Counted from the stretch's first letter, positions 33,561-43,065 are shown. The stretch: DNA of 64,000 nt from an uncultured Collinsella sp. (GCA_958437935.1 CAUBPS010000004.1:62001-126000); one strand, 5' to 3'. The notes: generated by a model not told the origin, from the letters alone. Translations and numbers: made by a program.

Positions 33561-35240
33561 ATGGCGGAGTTTATCTACCAGATGTATCAGGCTCGTAAGG
33601 CCCATGGCGACAAGGTAATCCTTGACGACGTGACCCTGAGCTTCTACCCCGGTGCCAAGATCGGCGTCGTGGGCCCCAACGGCATGGGTAAGTCGACCCT
33701 GCTCAAGATCATGGCCGGTATCGAGGAAGTCTCCAACGGCGATGCCAGGCTTACCCCCGGCTACACCGTGGGCATCCTGCAGCAGGAGCCGCCGCTCGAT
33801 GACGACAAGACCGTCATCGAGAACGTGCGCATGGCGTTTGGCGATATGATTGCCAAGGTCGATCGCTTCAACAAGATCGGCGAGGAGATGTGCGACCCGG
33901 ATTGCGATATGGACGCCCTCATGGCCGAGATGGGCAAGCTCCAGGACGAGATCGACGCCGCCGACGGCTGGGATATCGATTCCAAGCTCGGTCAGGCCAT
34001 GGACGCCCTGCAGCTGCCCGATTCCGACATGCCGGTCAACGTGCTTTCCGGCGGCGAGCGCCGTCGCGTGGCCCTGTGCAAGCTGCTACTCGAGGCTCCC
34101 GACCTGCTGCTGCTCGACGAGCCCACGAACCACCTGGACGCTGAGTCGATCCTGTGGCTCGAGCACTTCCTGCACAACTATCAGGGCGCGGTGCTTGCCG
34201 TCACGCATGATCGCTACTTCCTGGATAACGTTGCCGAGTGGATCTGCGAGGTCGACCGCGGCCACCTTTATCCCTACAAGGGCAACTACTCCACGTATCT
34301 GGAGACCAAGGCCGCCCGTATCGAGGCTCAGGGCAACCGCGACGCCAAGCTCGCCAAGCGCATGGAGGCCGAGCTCGAGTGGGTACGCAGCTCGCCCAAG
34401 GCTCGCCAGGCCAAGAACAAGGCCCGTCTGGCTCGCTACGAGGAGATGGAGGCCGAGGCCCGCGCCAGCCAGAAACTCGACTGGACCGACATCCGCATCC
34501 CTGTGGGCCCGCGTCTGGGCAACAAGGTGCTCGAGGCCCATCATCTGCACAAGGAGTTCGATGGCCGCGTGCTCATCGATGACCTTTCGTTCACCCTGCC
34601 GCGCAACGGCATCGTGGGCGTTATCGGCCCCAACGGTGTCGGTAAGACCACGCTGTTCAAGACGATTGTGGGCCTGGAGCCGCTGACTTCGGGCGAGCTC
34701 GAGGTGGGCGAGACCGTCAAGATTTCTTACGTCGACCAGAACCGTTCCGGCATCGACCCCGATAAGAACCTGTGGGAGGTCGTCTCGGACGGCCTGGACC
34801 ACATGATGGTCGGCGAGACCGAGGTTCCGAGCCGCGCGTACGTGGCGAGCTTTGGCTTTAAGGGCCAGGACCAGCAGAAGCGCGCTGGCGTGCTCTCCGG
34901 TGGCGAGCGCAACCGTCTGAACTTGGCGCTTACGCTCAAGCAGGGCGGCAACCTGCTGCTCCTCGACGAGCCCACGAACGACCTCGACGTCGAGACGCTG
35001 TCCTCGCTTGAAGCGGCGCTGCTCGAGTTCCCGGGCTGCTCGGTGGTCATCAGCCACGACCGTATGTTCCTGGACCGCGTCGCCACGCACATTCTGGCGT
35101 GGGAGGGCACCGACGACAATCCGGGTAACTGGTATTGGTTCGAGGGCAACTTCGAGGCCTATCAGGCCAACCGCATCGAGCGCCTGGGCGAGGACGCAGC
35201 CCAGCCGCATCGTATCCACCGCAAATTAACGCGAGATTAG
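33561..35240 (+). CDS. ettA: ABC-F ATPase, energy-dependent translational throttle
   Basis: A 559-residue soluble protein with two ABC domains. The first has GPNGMGKST, LSGGERRRVALCKLLLEAPDLLLLDEPTNHLDAES; the second GPNGVGKTT, LSGGERNRLNLALTLKQGGNLLLLDEPTNDLD. Between them lies the charged P-site linker (ELEWVRSSPKARQAKNKARLARYEEM) and, in the first domain, the arm insertion. Length and motifs match EttA, which binds the ribosomal E site and gates the first translation steps by ATP/ADP ratio. No membrane domain. The gene is monocistronic with its own terminator. Confidence 0.93.
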   Translation: MAEFIYQMYQARKAHGDKVILDDVTLSFYPGAKIGVVGPNGMGKSTLLKIMAGIEEVSNGDARLTPGYTVGILQQEPPLDDDKTVIENVRMAFGDMIAKVDRFNKIGEEMCDPDCDMDALMAEMGKLQDEIDAADGWDIDSKLGQAMDALQLPDSDMPVNVLSGGERRRVALCKLLLEAPDLLLLDEPTNHLDAESILWLEHFLHNYQGAVLAVTHDRYFLDNVAEWICEVDRGHLYPYKGNYSTYLETKAARIEAQGNRDAKLAKRMEAELEWVRSSPKARQAKNKARLARYEEMEAEARASQKLDWTDIRIPVGPRLGNKVLEAHHLHKEFDGRVLIDDLSFTLPRNGIVGVIGPNGVGKTTLFKTIVGLEPLTSGELEVGETVKISYVDQNRSGIDPDKNLWEVVSDGLDHMMVGETEVPSRAYVASFGFKGQDQQKRAGVLSGGERNRLNLALTLKQGGNLLLLDEPTNDLDVETLSSLEAALLEFPGCSVVISHDRMFLDRVATHILAWEGTDDNPGNWYWFEGNFEAYQANRIERLGEDAAQPHRIHRKLTRD

Positions 35241-35262
35241 TCGAGTTCAGGTGACCTAACGA

Positions 35263-35301
35263 GAAAGGGACGATAACCTTGAGGGTTATCGTCCCTTTTT
35301 G
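35263..35301. terminator. Terminator shared by ettA and the minus-strand gene
   Basis: AAAGGGACGATAACC with its full complement, TTGA loop, then TTTTT; the opposite side has AAA/TTT symmetry. Confidence 0.88.
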
Positions 35302-36609
35302 CTATTCGGCGAGTTCTTCGACCTTGTCGATGGCCCAGGTGGCTCCGAGGCCGCCGGTGGTGTTGCGGCGGATGCGCACGGTGACTTCGTGGCGCTCGCC
35401 GGCCTGCGTGTAGCGCAGCGGGAAGCTTGCGCGGTTGCGTGCGGCATCGATGATGCCACGCTCGCGGGCGATCCAGTAGTACTCGCCGACGATGCCGAGC
35501 GTGTCGGCACCGTAGGGGAGATAGGTCGACAGCTGATGCAGCAGCGGGCCGGGGCAGAAGACCTCGGTCGCGAAATCGACAGGGAAGTCCTCGGGGATGG
35601 TCGGTGCTGCGGGTGCGGGGGCCGGTACTGCAGCGGGGACCGGAGCCGATGCCGGTGCGGGAATCTGGTTGCAAGCAGCGGCGGGCACGGATTCGATGAC
35701 GGGTGCGGGCTCCGGTGTCACTTCCGGCTTGATCTCGGAATCTGCGGGCTCCACGGTGACGGGCACGTCTGCAACTGCAGTTTCAACCTCAACCTGCGTC
35801 GCGTTCTCGTTTTCGACGCTCGACTTTGCCTCGATGGGCGTGGATGCCATGGTGGTGATGCCGGCATCGGCGTTCTCGGGGTCATAGACGACCGTAAGTG
35901 AGATGGCAGGCTGCGGCGTCTCAGGCTCCGGCGTCGACTCGGTAGCGTCTTGATCGGCGGGCTTGTCGGGCTGATCGTCCTCAGCCTCGTCGCCAAAGAC
36001 ATCGCTGTTTTGGAACGCAGGCGTCTCAGGTTGGTTAGTGGCTTCTTCGGTTGTCGACTTGGGAGCCTCGTCGAGCTCTGCAGTGGCTTCAAGCTCGGAT
36101 ATGACTTTGGGATCGGTCGTGGCGGCGATTTCGGTTTCGGCTTCTGCTGCTACCTCAATAGCGACTTCGATCTCTGCCTCGGGCTCGGGTTCCGGCACGG
36201 CTTCAACCATGGTTTCTGGCTCGGGACGCTTGACGTGCTTGGGGCGCACGGCCTTGAGGTCCTTCTCGCCGCGTTTCTTCTTCTTGTAGGACTGCTTGGC
36301 ACCCTTGGTAGCCTTAGGCTTGTCTTCACCCTTGGCAAGGGCGGCATCCCAGACCTCGTTGGCGATGACGGTGGCATACAGGCGTCCGCCCTTAAAGACG
36401 GTCAGCTTAATGCAGTCGTCGAGCTCCTCGAGCAATTCGCGCGTGGACTCAAAGCCCAGGTCGTAGGCGGCCATATCGTCGGCGACGAGCGCTTCCTCGA
36501 CCTGTGTCATAAACGTTTGCTTGCCGCATCCAATCGCATCGCGCAACAGGCGATACAGATAGATGTGGTTGCCCAGCGAAAGCGTGGGCCTAACTATTGT
36601 CTTGCTCAT
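35302..36609 (-). CDS. Large protein with conserved ends and acidic Pro/Ala/Glu linker, function unknown
   Basis: A 435-residue protein in three parts. Residues 1-85 form a folded helical/wing-like domain (NHIYLYRLLRDAIGCG, ELLEELDDCIKLTVFKGGRLYATVIAN); a Lys-rich patch (KKKKRGEKDLKAVRPKHVKRPEPE) follows; then about 220 residues of acidic Glu/Ala/Pro/Thr-rich low complexity; residues from about 345 form a second domain with TYLPYGADTLGIVGEYYWIARERGIIDAA and a beta-rich end. No signal peptide. The layout suggests a nucleic-acid-associated protein, but that is only inference. The ATG follows AGAGGAG. It seems monocistronic. Confidence 0.7.
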   Translation of the reverse strand: MSKTIVRPTLSLGNHIYLYRLLRDAIGCGKQTFMTQVEEALVADDMAAYDLGFESTRELLEELDDCIKLTVFKGGRLYATVIANEVWDAALAKGEDKPKATKGAKQSYKKKKRGEKDLKAVRPKHVKRPEPETMVEAVPEPEPEAEIEVAIEVAAEAETEIAATTDPKVISELEATAELDEAPKSTTEEATNQPETPAFQNSDVFGDEAEDDQPDKPADQDATESTPEPETPQPAISLTVVYDPENADAGITTMASTPIEAKSSVENENATQVEVETAVADVPVTVEPADSEIKPEVTPEPAPVIESVPAAACNQIPAPASAPVPAAVPAPAPAAPTIPEDFPVDFATEVFCPGPLLHQLSTYLPYGADTLGIVGEYYWIARERGIIDAARNRASFPLRYTQAGERHEVTVRIRRNTTGGLGATWAIDKVEELAE

Positions 36610-36683
36610 GGCAAATCTCCTCTTTACACACGTAGAGCATCTTACCATCGCTCGGGGTTTGCCATGACGGCGCCTAAGGCAAA

Positions 36684-36713
36684 CGGGCGCGAACCGTAGT
36701 CGATTCGCGCCCG
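36684..36713 (-). terminator. Terminator of the minus-strand membrane protein gene
   Basis: CGGGCGCGAA with TTCGCGCCCG around a ten-base loop, followed on the minus strand by TTTGCC. Confidence 0.65.
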
Positions 36714-36746
36714 CTATGCAGGTCGTCTATCAGTGGAGTGGAGCGT

Positions 36747-37700
36747 CTAGTTGCCCGATGTAGTGCCCTGGCTCGAGCTATCAGACGTCGTGCCGGATGC
36801 GGTGCCGCTTGAGCTGCTGGTGTTGCCGCTGTCGGTCGTACCTGCCCCCGATGCGTTGCTGCCCGTCTGGTCGCCCGTGCTCGGCTGTGAGCCGTCGGTC
36901 GTCTGACTTGAGTCAGTTGTGCCGGACTGAGTGCCGCTGCTGGCCGTAGAGGAATCGGCGCTCTGCGATTGGTTTTGAGTGTTTGAGGACGAATCGGCAG
37001 AGGTGGAACTGTCTTGCGTGTCGTCCGTTTGTGCCTGCTGATCCTGCGACTGCGCGTTGCCATTTGCATCGCTTTCGGTCGTGCGCGATGAAAGGATCGG
37101 TTCGGGGCGCGCGCCCAAACCCTCGCCGGCAGTGGTGATAAGGATGGCGCCGGCGCAGGCGATGACCGCAACGATTGCAATGGCGACCGAGAAGATGATG
37201 ACCTTCTTTTGCGTCTGGCTGCGTTCTGCTGCGGCCTTGGCGCGCAGACTGTTGGGGGCGACGCGGGCCGTGGTCGCGCGTCCCGCAATCTGGCGCATCT
37301 CCTGCGTGGTTGCAGCTCCGCCGAGGTGCTCGTCGGCATTGGGCTCAACGGGCTCGTAGGCGCCGGCGGGATAGTCGACGGCGGCGTGCGTGCCTTTGAT
37401 AGCCTCGGCGCTCGCAGAGATAAAGTGGCGGTAGACCTGCGAGGACACGACGGTGATGACCGAGCTCACGGCGGCACCAATCACCGAGCCGGCAATGCCA
37501 ATCTTGGAGGCCAGCGCAACACTTGTGGCGGCAGCTGCGGCACCGGCGATGATCTGGGGAATGGAAATGTCATCGAACAGGCCTTTTTTGGGCGCGATGG
37601 CCATGGTCTGGCCGATGGAGTGGTTCTCGTGAACGCCGTTGTTGAGTGCGGCGGGAGTCATGACGCGCGTGCGCGGCGCATCGGTGTACTTGGTCGTCAT
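36747..37700 (-). CDS. Membrane protein with long Ser/Thr/Gln/Gly-rich exported tail, function unknown
   Basis: A 317-residue protein. After a soluble N-terminus comes a glycine/alanine-rich hydrophobic region (about residues 45-80), a charged stretch, a second strong membrane helix (KKVIIFSVAIAIVAVIACAGAILI), and a C-terminal tail of about 120 residues made almost only of Ser, Thr, Gln, Gly, Asp and Asn. The tail resembles the spacer of cell-surface proteins that cross the murein. No cell-wall anchor motif is seen. The ATG follows GGGAGG. Function unknown. Confidence 0.68.
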   Translation of the reverse strand: MTTKYTDAPRTRVMTPAALNNGVHENHSIGQTMAIAPKKGLFDDISIPQIIAGAAAAATSVALASKIGIAGSVIGAAVSSVITVVSSQVYRHFISASAEAIKGTHAAVDYPAGAYEPVEPNADEHLGGAATTQEMRQIAGRATTARVAPNSLRAKAAAERSQTQKKVIIFSVAIAIVAVIACAGAILITTAGEGLGARPEPILSSRTTESDANGNAQSQDQQAQTDDTQDSSTSADSSSNTQNQSQSADSSTASSGTQSGTTDSSQTTDGSQPSTGDQTGSNASGAGTTDSGNTSSSSGTASGTTSDSSSQGTTSGN

Positions 37701-37874
37701 ACGGGGTCCTCCCGGTGTAAATCTGCTTCGTTTCATGCAGCCATCAGGGTACCCACCAGATGTGAATCGTACGTGACATTTAACAGATACCATCAACTCA
37801 TCAAGGGGGCTCGCTGTCTTTGGTGTAATAGCTTGATGCTAAACTGGATTTATGATTGCGAGGTGGTTTACGTG

Positions 37875-38144
37875 ATGTACCCGTATATGACATTCGAAGA
37901 TGGTACCGAGGTCACTCACTCTGATTTGATTACCGATGGCGATACCGAAAAGGTTTTCGTGCATTTTGAACGACCGACGGCAGAGGGTTTCGACTCCGCT
38001 CGCTGTGAGTTGCCTTCTTACAGTTGGACTATGTGGGAGGGGCGTTTCACCGACGAGGAGAAGCGAGGTTTTGAGACTTTTCTGAGCAATAACGCCCATC
38101 TGCTGTATCGCTACGCCGCAAACGGAGGAGCTAAAGTTGCCTAG
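37875..38144 (+). CDS. Small acidic protein paired with a DUF4160 protein
   Basis: An 89-residue acidic protein (MTFEDGTEVTHSDLI, FVHFERPTAEGFDSARCELPSY) without recognisable motifs. The ATG at 37875 follows GAGGTGG; a GTG one codon earlier is possible. The downstream DUF4160 gene starts inside its 3' end (eight-base overlap), so the two are coupled like many two-gene modules. Related pairs occur as small modules in many bacterial genomes, sometimes suggested to be toxin-antitoxin-like; this is unproven. Confidence 0.65.
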   Translation: MYPYMTFEDGTEVTHSDLITDGDTEKVFVHFERPTAEGFDSARCELPSYSWTMWEGRFTDEEKRGFETFLSNNAHLLYRYAANGGAKVA

Positions 38145-38415
38145 CCTGTTTCTTATTGGTGGCTATCGGGTCTTCTTTTGGTCCAACGAAGCGGGCGAGC
38201 CAATCCATGTTCATGTTTGCAAGGGTGCACCTTCAGATAATTCGGCCAAAATCTGGCTGACTCGCAGGGGTGGTTGCATTGTTGCTAATAACAAAGCGAA
38301 GATTCCCCGGAGCACACTTGACGACCTCTGTGAAATTATCGCCGCTCAGCATGAATTGATTTGCTCTAAATGGAAGGCATTTTTCCTTGTGGACGAGATT
38401 TCGTTCTACTGCTAA
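38137..38415 (+). CDS. DUF4160 family protein
   Basis: A 92-residue protein with the DUF4160 signature: FLIGGYRVFFWSNEAGEPIHVHVCKG, then KIWLTRRGGCIVANNKAKIP and an alpha-helical end. TTG 38137 is the start because GGAGG lies nine bases before it. It overlaps the upstream small gene. The family's biochemical function is unknown; it commonly pairs with a small partner protein. Confidence 0.8.
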   Translation: MPSLFLIGGYRVFFWSNEAGEPIHVHVCKGAPSDNSAKIWLTRRGGCIVANNKAKIPRSTLDDLCEIIAAQHELICSKWKAFFLVDEISFYC

Positions 38416-38548
38416 ACGCCATTCCGGCCTCTCTTTTTCAATCTTAATCATGAGCCTGCCCCATCAGCGCTGATTGAACTTGACAGTACAATGGGGCAGA
38501 CTTTATTGCCGCCGCTTGTTGCGGCTAAACGGATGTGTTGGAGCTCGC

Positions 38549-40537
38549 ATGAACGATTTTCTAAACGGTCAAGTTGAGAACGATGGCTTTTTGCGTGTTG
38601 CGGCGGCCTCGCCGCGAATTCGCGTGGCCGATGTCGAGGGCAATGCCGAGGTGGCACTGACGGCTGTTCGCGAGGCTTCCGAGCGCGGCGTTCGTGCGCT
38701 CGTGCTGCCCGAGCTTAACCTGACCGGCTATACCGCGGCTGACCTGTTCCATAACCGCACGCTGCTGCATGCTTGCGAGGCGGCGCTCGTGCGTATTCTC
38801 GATGAAACCCGCGAGCTGCCGATTGTCTTTACGGTCGGTCTTCCCGTCGCGGTGGCTGAGAACATTTACAACTGCGCCGCCGTGTGCTGCGCGGGCGAGC
38901 TTTTGGGCCTCACTGCCAAGAAGTACCTGCCCAATTATGGCGAGTTCTATGAGTGCCGCTGGTTTGCTCCGGCACCCGCCGATCCCATGTGGATTGAATT
39001 TGCCGGCCAGGGTCCGGTGCCGCTTGGTTCGGGGCTTATCTATCGTTGCTGTGACGAGGGTGCCGAGGACATGGTGCTTGGCGTTGAGGTTTGCGAGGAC
39101 CTGTGGGTGCCGGCGCCCCCTTCGACCGAGATGGCGCTTGCCGGCGCAACGGTGATTCTCAATCCTTCTGCTTCCGACGAGATTATCGGCAAGGCAGACT
39201 ACCGCCGTAGCCTTATTTCCAACCAGAGTGCGCGTCTCTACTGCGCCTATGCCTACGCGGACGCGAGCGAGGGCGAGTCCACGACCGATATGGTCTTTGC
39301 GGGGGAGAACCTCGTCTACGAAAACGGCTCGAAGCTCGCCGCGACCAAGCTCCTCACCTGCGATATGGCAGTGGCCGACGTTGACCTCGATCGTCTGGTG
39401 GCTGAGCGTCGCCGCTCGACGACGTGGACGCGCCCGGATGAAGCGCCGGAGGCCACGACCGTTGAGTTTTCGTTTGAGGGCACGCTCGCAGAAGAACCCG
39501 CCCTGCGCGATGCCTGCGATATTGACCGTGCCTTCCCGCGCGCGCCCTTTGTGCCGGCAGACCACGGTGACCTGGCCGAGCGCTGCGAGACCATCCTCGA
39601 CCTGCAGACTGCCGGTCTTAAGACGCGCCTTGCGCATACGGGAACCAAGGCGGCCGTCATCGGTCTTTCGGGCGGCCTCGATTCCACGCTGGCGCTGCTC
39701 GTGACCGTGCGCGCGTTCGACGCCCTGGGCCTGCCACGTACCGGTATCACGGCCGTCTCCATGCCTGGCTTTGGCACGACGCATCGCACCAAGTCCAATG
39801 CCGAATCGCTCGCTCGCGACCTGGGCGTGAGCTTCCGTGAGGTCTCGATTCACGCGGCTGTGGAGCAACACTTCAAGGACATCGAGCACGACCCGGCGGT
39901 CCAAGACGTGACCTACGAGAACAGCCAGGCGCGCGAGCGCACGCAGATTCTGATGGATCTGGCCAACCAAGCCGGCGGCTTTGTCATCGGCACGGGCGAC
40001 CTCAGCGAGCTGGCGCTCGGCTGGGCTACCTATAACGGCGACCACATGAGCATGTACGCCGTCAACGCGAGCGTGCCCAAGACGCTTGTGCTCCACTTGG
40101 TGCGTTATGCGGCTGATGTCTTTGGCGGGCGTATTGCCGAGGTCTTGCTCGACATCCTCGATACGCCGGTGTCTCCCGAGCTTCTGCCGCCCACGGGCGA
40201 CGGCGAGATTGCGCAGAAGACTGAGGATTTGGTGGGCCCGTACGAGCTGCACGATTACTTCCTCTATTACCTGCTGCGTTTTGGCTTTGAGCCGGGCAAG
40301 ATCTACCGCATGGCGCTCAAGAGTTTCGAGGGCGTCTACGACGCCAAGACCGTCCACACGTGGCTGCGTACATTCTATCGTCGCTTCTTTGCCCAGCAGT
40401 TTAAGCGCAGCTGCCTGCCCGATGGTCCCAAGGTTGGCTCGGTGACGCTCAGCCCGCGCGGCGATTGGCGTATGCCGAGTGACGCCAGCTCACGACTGTG
40501 GCTTGCACAGATCGATGCGCTCAATCCGATTGGCTAA
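38549..40537 (+). CDS. nadE: Glutamine-dependent NAD+ synthetase
   Basis: A 662-residue two-domain enzyme that amidates nicotinic acid adenine dinucleotide to NAD+. The N-terminal nitrilase-type glutaminase domain has [17 protein letters not shown] (Glu), [15 protein letters not shown] (Lys) and [11 protein letters not shown] (Cys). The synthetase domain begins about residue 340 with [15 protein letters not shown] (PP-loop) and has [25 protein letters not shown] 38549 follows GGAG; an earlier in-frame start has no binding site. A hairpin terminator lies 68 bases after the stop. Confidence 0.93.
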   Translation: MNDFLNGQVENDGFLRVAAASPRIRVADVEGNAEVALTAVREASERGVRALVLPELNLTGYTAADLFHNRTLLHACEAALVRILDETRELPIVFTVGLPVAVAENIYNCAAVCCAGELLGLTAKKYLPNYGEFYECRWFAPAPADPMWIEFAGQGPVPLGSGLIYRCCDEGAEDMVLGVEVCEDLWVPAPPSTEMALAGATVILNPSASDEIIGKADYRRSLISNQSARLYCAYAYADASEGESTTDMVFAGENLVYENGSKLAATKLLTCDMAVADVDLDRLVAERRRSTTWTRPDEAPEATTVEFSFEGTLAEEPALRDACDIDRAFPRAPFVPADHGDLAERCETILDLQTAGLKTRLAHTGTKAAVIGLSGGLDSTLALLVTVRAFDALGLPRTGITAVSMPGFGTTHRTKSNAESLARDLGVSFREVSIHAAVEQHFKDIEHDPAVQDVTYENSQARERTQILMDLANQAGGFVIGTGDLSELALGWATYNGDHMSMYAVNASVPKTLVLHLVRYAADVFGGRIAEVLLDILDTPVSPELLPPTGDGEIAQKTEDLVGPYELHDYFLYYLLRFGFEPGKIYRMALKSFEGVYDAKTVHTWLRTFYRRFFAQQFKRSCLPDGPKVGSVTLSPRGDWRMPSDASSRLWLAQIDALNPIG

Positions 40538-40604
40538 GGTTGGCTAAATTGAACCAAAACGGGGGATGCAAGCGTTACACTTTTGCAATCTGATGGCCCG
40601 TATC

Positions 40605-40637
40605 GCGCGGCGCTCTTGTCGGAGCGCCGCGCTTTTT
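40605..40637 (+). terminator. Terminator directly before the aminotransferase RBS
   Basis: Perfect 11-bp stem GCGCGGCGCTC with its complement, TTGTCG loop and TTTTT. Only 18 bases separate it from the next start codon, so it must gate transcription into the aminotransferase gene. Confidence 0.85.
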
Positions 40638-40655
40638 GTATCGGAGGGTGGCACC

Positions 40656-41819
40656 ATGCAGGCATCGCAGCGTCTCGACCGTTTTGGCGCGGAGGTTTTC
40701 GCCTCGCTCAACAACAAGCTTCTTGCGCTTAAGGCCCAGGGCAAGACCATTTACAACATGAGCGTGGGCACGCCCGACTTTAAGCCATACGACCACGTGG
40801 TCGAGGCGCTGACCCAGGCCGCCCAGGACCCCGAGATGTGGAAGTACGCCCTGCGCGACCTGCCCGAGCTCAAGCAGGCCGTGTGCGATTACTACGAGCG
40901 CCGCTTTGGCGTTTCGGGCATTACGCCGTCCATGGTGCAGTCGTGTAACGGCACGCAGGAGGGCGTGGGCCACTTGGGCCTGGCGCTGCTCGACCCGGGC
41001 GATACCATTCTGGTACCCGATCCGTGCTACCCGGTCTTTGAGGCAGGCGCCAAGATCGCCGATGCCAAGCTCGAGTACTACCCGCTGGTCGCCGAGCACA
41101 ACTATCTGCCCTATGTGGCAGGCATCGACCCCGAGGTCGCCGACCGCGCCAAGTACATGATCGTGTCGCTGCCCGCCAACCCGGTTGGCTCGGTGGGCGC
41201 GCCTGAGGTCTACGAGGAGATCATCGCCTTCGCCCGCGAGCACGACCTGTTGATCGTCCACGACAACGCCTACTCGGACATCGTGTTCGATGGCGAGCCG
41301 GGTGGCAGCTTTCTGCAGTATCCCGGCGCGCTCGAGGTGGGCGTGGAGTTTTTCTCGCTCTCCAAGTCGTTCAACGTTACCGGCGCCCGCATCGGCTTCT
41401 TGGTCGGTCGCGAGGACGTGGTCTCGGCCTTCGCCAAGCTGCGCAGCCAGATTGACTTTGGCATGTTCTTCCCGATCCAGAAGGCCGCTATCGCCTGCCT
41501 CAACGGTCCGCGCGATGAGGTCGAGGCGCAGCGCCTGAAGTACCAGGAACGCCGGGATGCCCTGTGCGACGGTCTTGAGGGCCTGGGCTGGGAGCGTCCC
41601 AACGCGCATGGCTCCATGTTCGTGTGGGCCAAGCTCCCCGGTGGCCGCACCGATTCGATGGCGTTTTGCGAGGAGCTCATGGAGAAGGCCGGCGTTGTGG
41701 TGACGCCGGGCGCGAGCTTTGGTCCTTCGGGCGAGGGACATGTGCGCATGGCGCTGGTCCTGCCGCCCGATCAGATTGCTTTGGCTGTCGAGGCCATTCG
41801 CGAGGCGGGCCTGTATTAG
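40656..41819 (+). CDS. Class I aminotransferase (LL-diaminopimelate aminotransferase-like)
   Basis: A 387-residue PLP aminotransferase of fold type I. Visible are SVGTPDFKPYDHVVEAL, YALRDLPELKQAV, NGTQEGVGHL, PDPCYPVFEAG, the Asn in LPANPVGS, VHDNAYSD (Asp-Tyr) and the Schiff-base lysine in SLSKSFNVTGARIGF. The sequence style is close to LL-diaminopimelate/aromatic aminotransferases, so it may supply the amino-transfer step of the acetylase lysine pathway (dapH, dapB, lysA-dapA at 45.6-49.4 kb), but an alanine or aromatic role is equally possible. The ATG follows GGAGGG. Confidence 0.85.
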   Translation: MQASQRLDRFGAEVFASLNNKLLALKAQGKTIYNMSVGTPDFKPYDHVVEALTQAAQDPEMWKYALRDLPELKQAVCDYYERRFGVSGITPSMVQSCNGTQEGVGHLGLALLDPGDTILVPDPCYPVFEAGAKIADAKLEYYPLVAEHNYLPYVAGIDPEVADRAKYMIVSLPANPVGSVGAPEVYEEIIAFAREHDLLIVHDNAYSDIVFDGEPGGSFLQYPGALEVGVEFFSLSKSFNVTGARIGFLVGREDVVSAFAKLRSQIDFGMFFPIQKAAIACLNGPRDEVEAQRLKYQERRDALCDGLEGLGWERPNAHGSMFVWAKLPGGRTDSMAFCEELMEKAGVVVTPGASFGPSGEGHVRMALVLPPDQIALAVEAIREAGLY

Positions 41820-41965
41820 AGATTCGTTTTTGTGAGTCAATAGCTCGAAACCGATTTCGTGCAGTTATTATACGAATTCTGCAAACAATTTCGGTAAACG
41901 GTCGATATTTGACTGCAATAGGAGCATAATCAAAGTCCCGATTGGATGTATTGGGATTACGGCAA

Positions 41966-41996
41966 GCCGCTCGGGTCGCCCTGGGCGGTTTGTTTG
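41966..41996 (+). terminator. Hairpin with U-rich tail just before the ldh RBS
   Basis: A bulged stem (41967-41975 with 41979-41988) and TTTGTTTG. With the 147 bases upstream it forms a 199-base leader of ldh without another gene; it resembles an attenuator. I see no certain Rex site in this leader. Confidence 0.5.
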
Positions 41997-42018
41997 TGGA
42001 GAGAGATGGGAGTTTGTA

Positions 42019-42969
42019 ATGGTTAACGAGAAGAAGGTCGCTATTGTCGGCTGCGGTTTCGTCGGTTCGTCCTCGGCGTTCGCACTGATGCAGAGCGGTC
42101 TGTTCTCCGAGATGGTCCTCATCGACGTGGACAAGAACCGCGCCGAGGGCGAGGCCCTGGACATCGCGCACGGCATGACGTTTGCCGAGCCGATGAAGAT
42201 CTATGCCGGCGATTATTCCGATGTCGCCGATGCCGCTATGATCGTCGTTACCGCTGGCGCTGCCCAGAAGCCCGGCGAGACCCGCCTAGACCTGGTCAAC
42301 AAGAACGTCAACATCTTTAAGTCCATCATCCCTGAGATTAAGAAGTCCGGCTTTGACGGCATCCTGTTGATCGTCTCCAACCCGGTTGACGTTCTGACCT
42401 ATGCCGCCATCAAGATGTCCGGCCTGCCCGAGGGCCACGTCATCGGTTCCGGCACCGTGCTCGACACCGGTCGTCTGCAGCAGATGCTCGGCGCCCACGT
42501 CGAGGTCGATCCGCGCGATGTCCAGGCCTACGTCATGGGCGAGCACGGCGACTCCGAGTTCGTCGCTTGGTCCAGCGCCCAGGTTGCCGGCGTGCCGCTG
42601 AGCACCTTCTGCGAACTTCACGGCCATCTGGAGCACGAGGCTGCCGAGAAGCGTATCGCCGAGGACGTCAAGAACTCCGCCTACACCATCATCGAGAAGA
42701 AGCACGCCACCTACTACGGCGTTGCCATGGCCGTTAAGCGTATCTGCACCGCTGTCATGCGTGACGAGCAGACTGTTCTTCCCGTCTCCTCGCTCATGGT
42801 GGGCGAGTATGGCCTGTCCGATCTGGCCATCTCCATGCCGACCGTCGTCGGCCGCGATGGCGTTGTCTGCCGCGTCCCCGTGCCGCTGAACGAGTCCGAG
42901 CAGGGCGAGCTCACCGCTTCTGCCAAGGCTCTCAAGGACATCATCGACAGCGTCGATTTCTCCTGCTAA
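42019..42969 (+). CDS. ldh: L-lactate dehydrogenase
   Basis: A 316-residue NAD-dependent L-lactate dehydrogenase. The N-terminal nucleotide loop is AIVGCGFVGSSSAFAL with the NAD-selective Asp in MVLIDVDK; LLIVSNPVDVLTYAA and GSGTVLDTGRLQQML contain the catalytic-loop and substrate-binding Arg; the catalytic pair is in VMGEHGDSEFVAWS (His with upstream Asp). It reduces pyruvate to L-lactate during fermentation. Malate dehydrogenases share the fold; GEHGDSE and the loop sequence favour lactate. The gene has a long leader with a terminator-like hairpin and its own terminator. Confidence 0.93.
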   Translation: MVNEKKVAIVGCGFVGSSSAFALMQSGLFSEMVLIDVDKNRAEGEALDIAHGMTFAEPMKIYAGDYSDVADAAMIVVTAGAAQKPGETRLDLVNKNVNIFKSIIPEIKKSGFDGILLIVSNPVDVLTYAAIKMSGLPEGHVIGSGTVLDTGRLQQMLGAHVEVDPRDVQAYVMGEHGDSEFVAWSSAQVAGVPLSTFCELHGHLEHEAAEKRIAEDVKNSAYTIIEKKHATYYGVAMAVKRICTAVMRDEQTVLPVSSLMVGEYGLSDLAISMPTVVGRDGVVCRVPVPLNESEQGELTASAKALKDIIDSVDFSC

Positions 42970-42999
42970 ATCCAGCTCGTTTGCCAGCAAGCTACAATG

Positions 43000-43036
43000 A
43001 AGGCGTCCAGGCCCCACGGCCCGGGCGCCTTTTTTG
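43000..43036 (+). terminator. Terminator of ldh
   Basis: AGGCGTCC with GGGCGCCT (one G-U), inner GGCC/GGCC pairing, then TTTTTT. Confidence 0.85.
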
Positions 43037-43065
43037 GTGCATTGGGGTCAGGTTACTTTGCACCA
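43036..43065 (+). repeat. Left 30-bp inverted repeat around the DUF2974 gene
   Basis: This 30-base unit matches the reverse complement of 44283-44312 with one mismatch. It abuts the ldh terminator on the left and lies 18 bases before the DUF2974 gene on the right. Confidence 0.85.

Noticed and set aside
38561..40357. 598-codon open frame antisense to nadE
   Set aside because: Mirror of the GC-rich codon pattern of nadE, whose motifs are intact on the plus strand.
41820..41965. Rex-type redox operator before ldh
   Set aside because: TTTGTGAG and AAACAATTT occur but do not form the TTGTGA-N6-TCACAA dyad.
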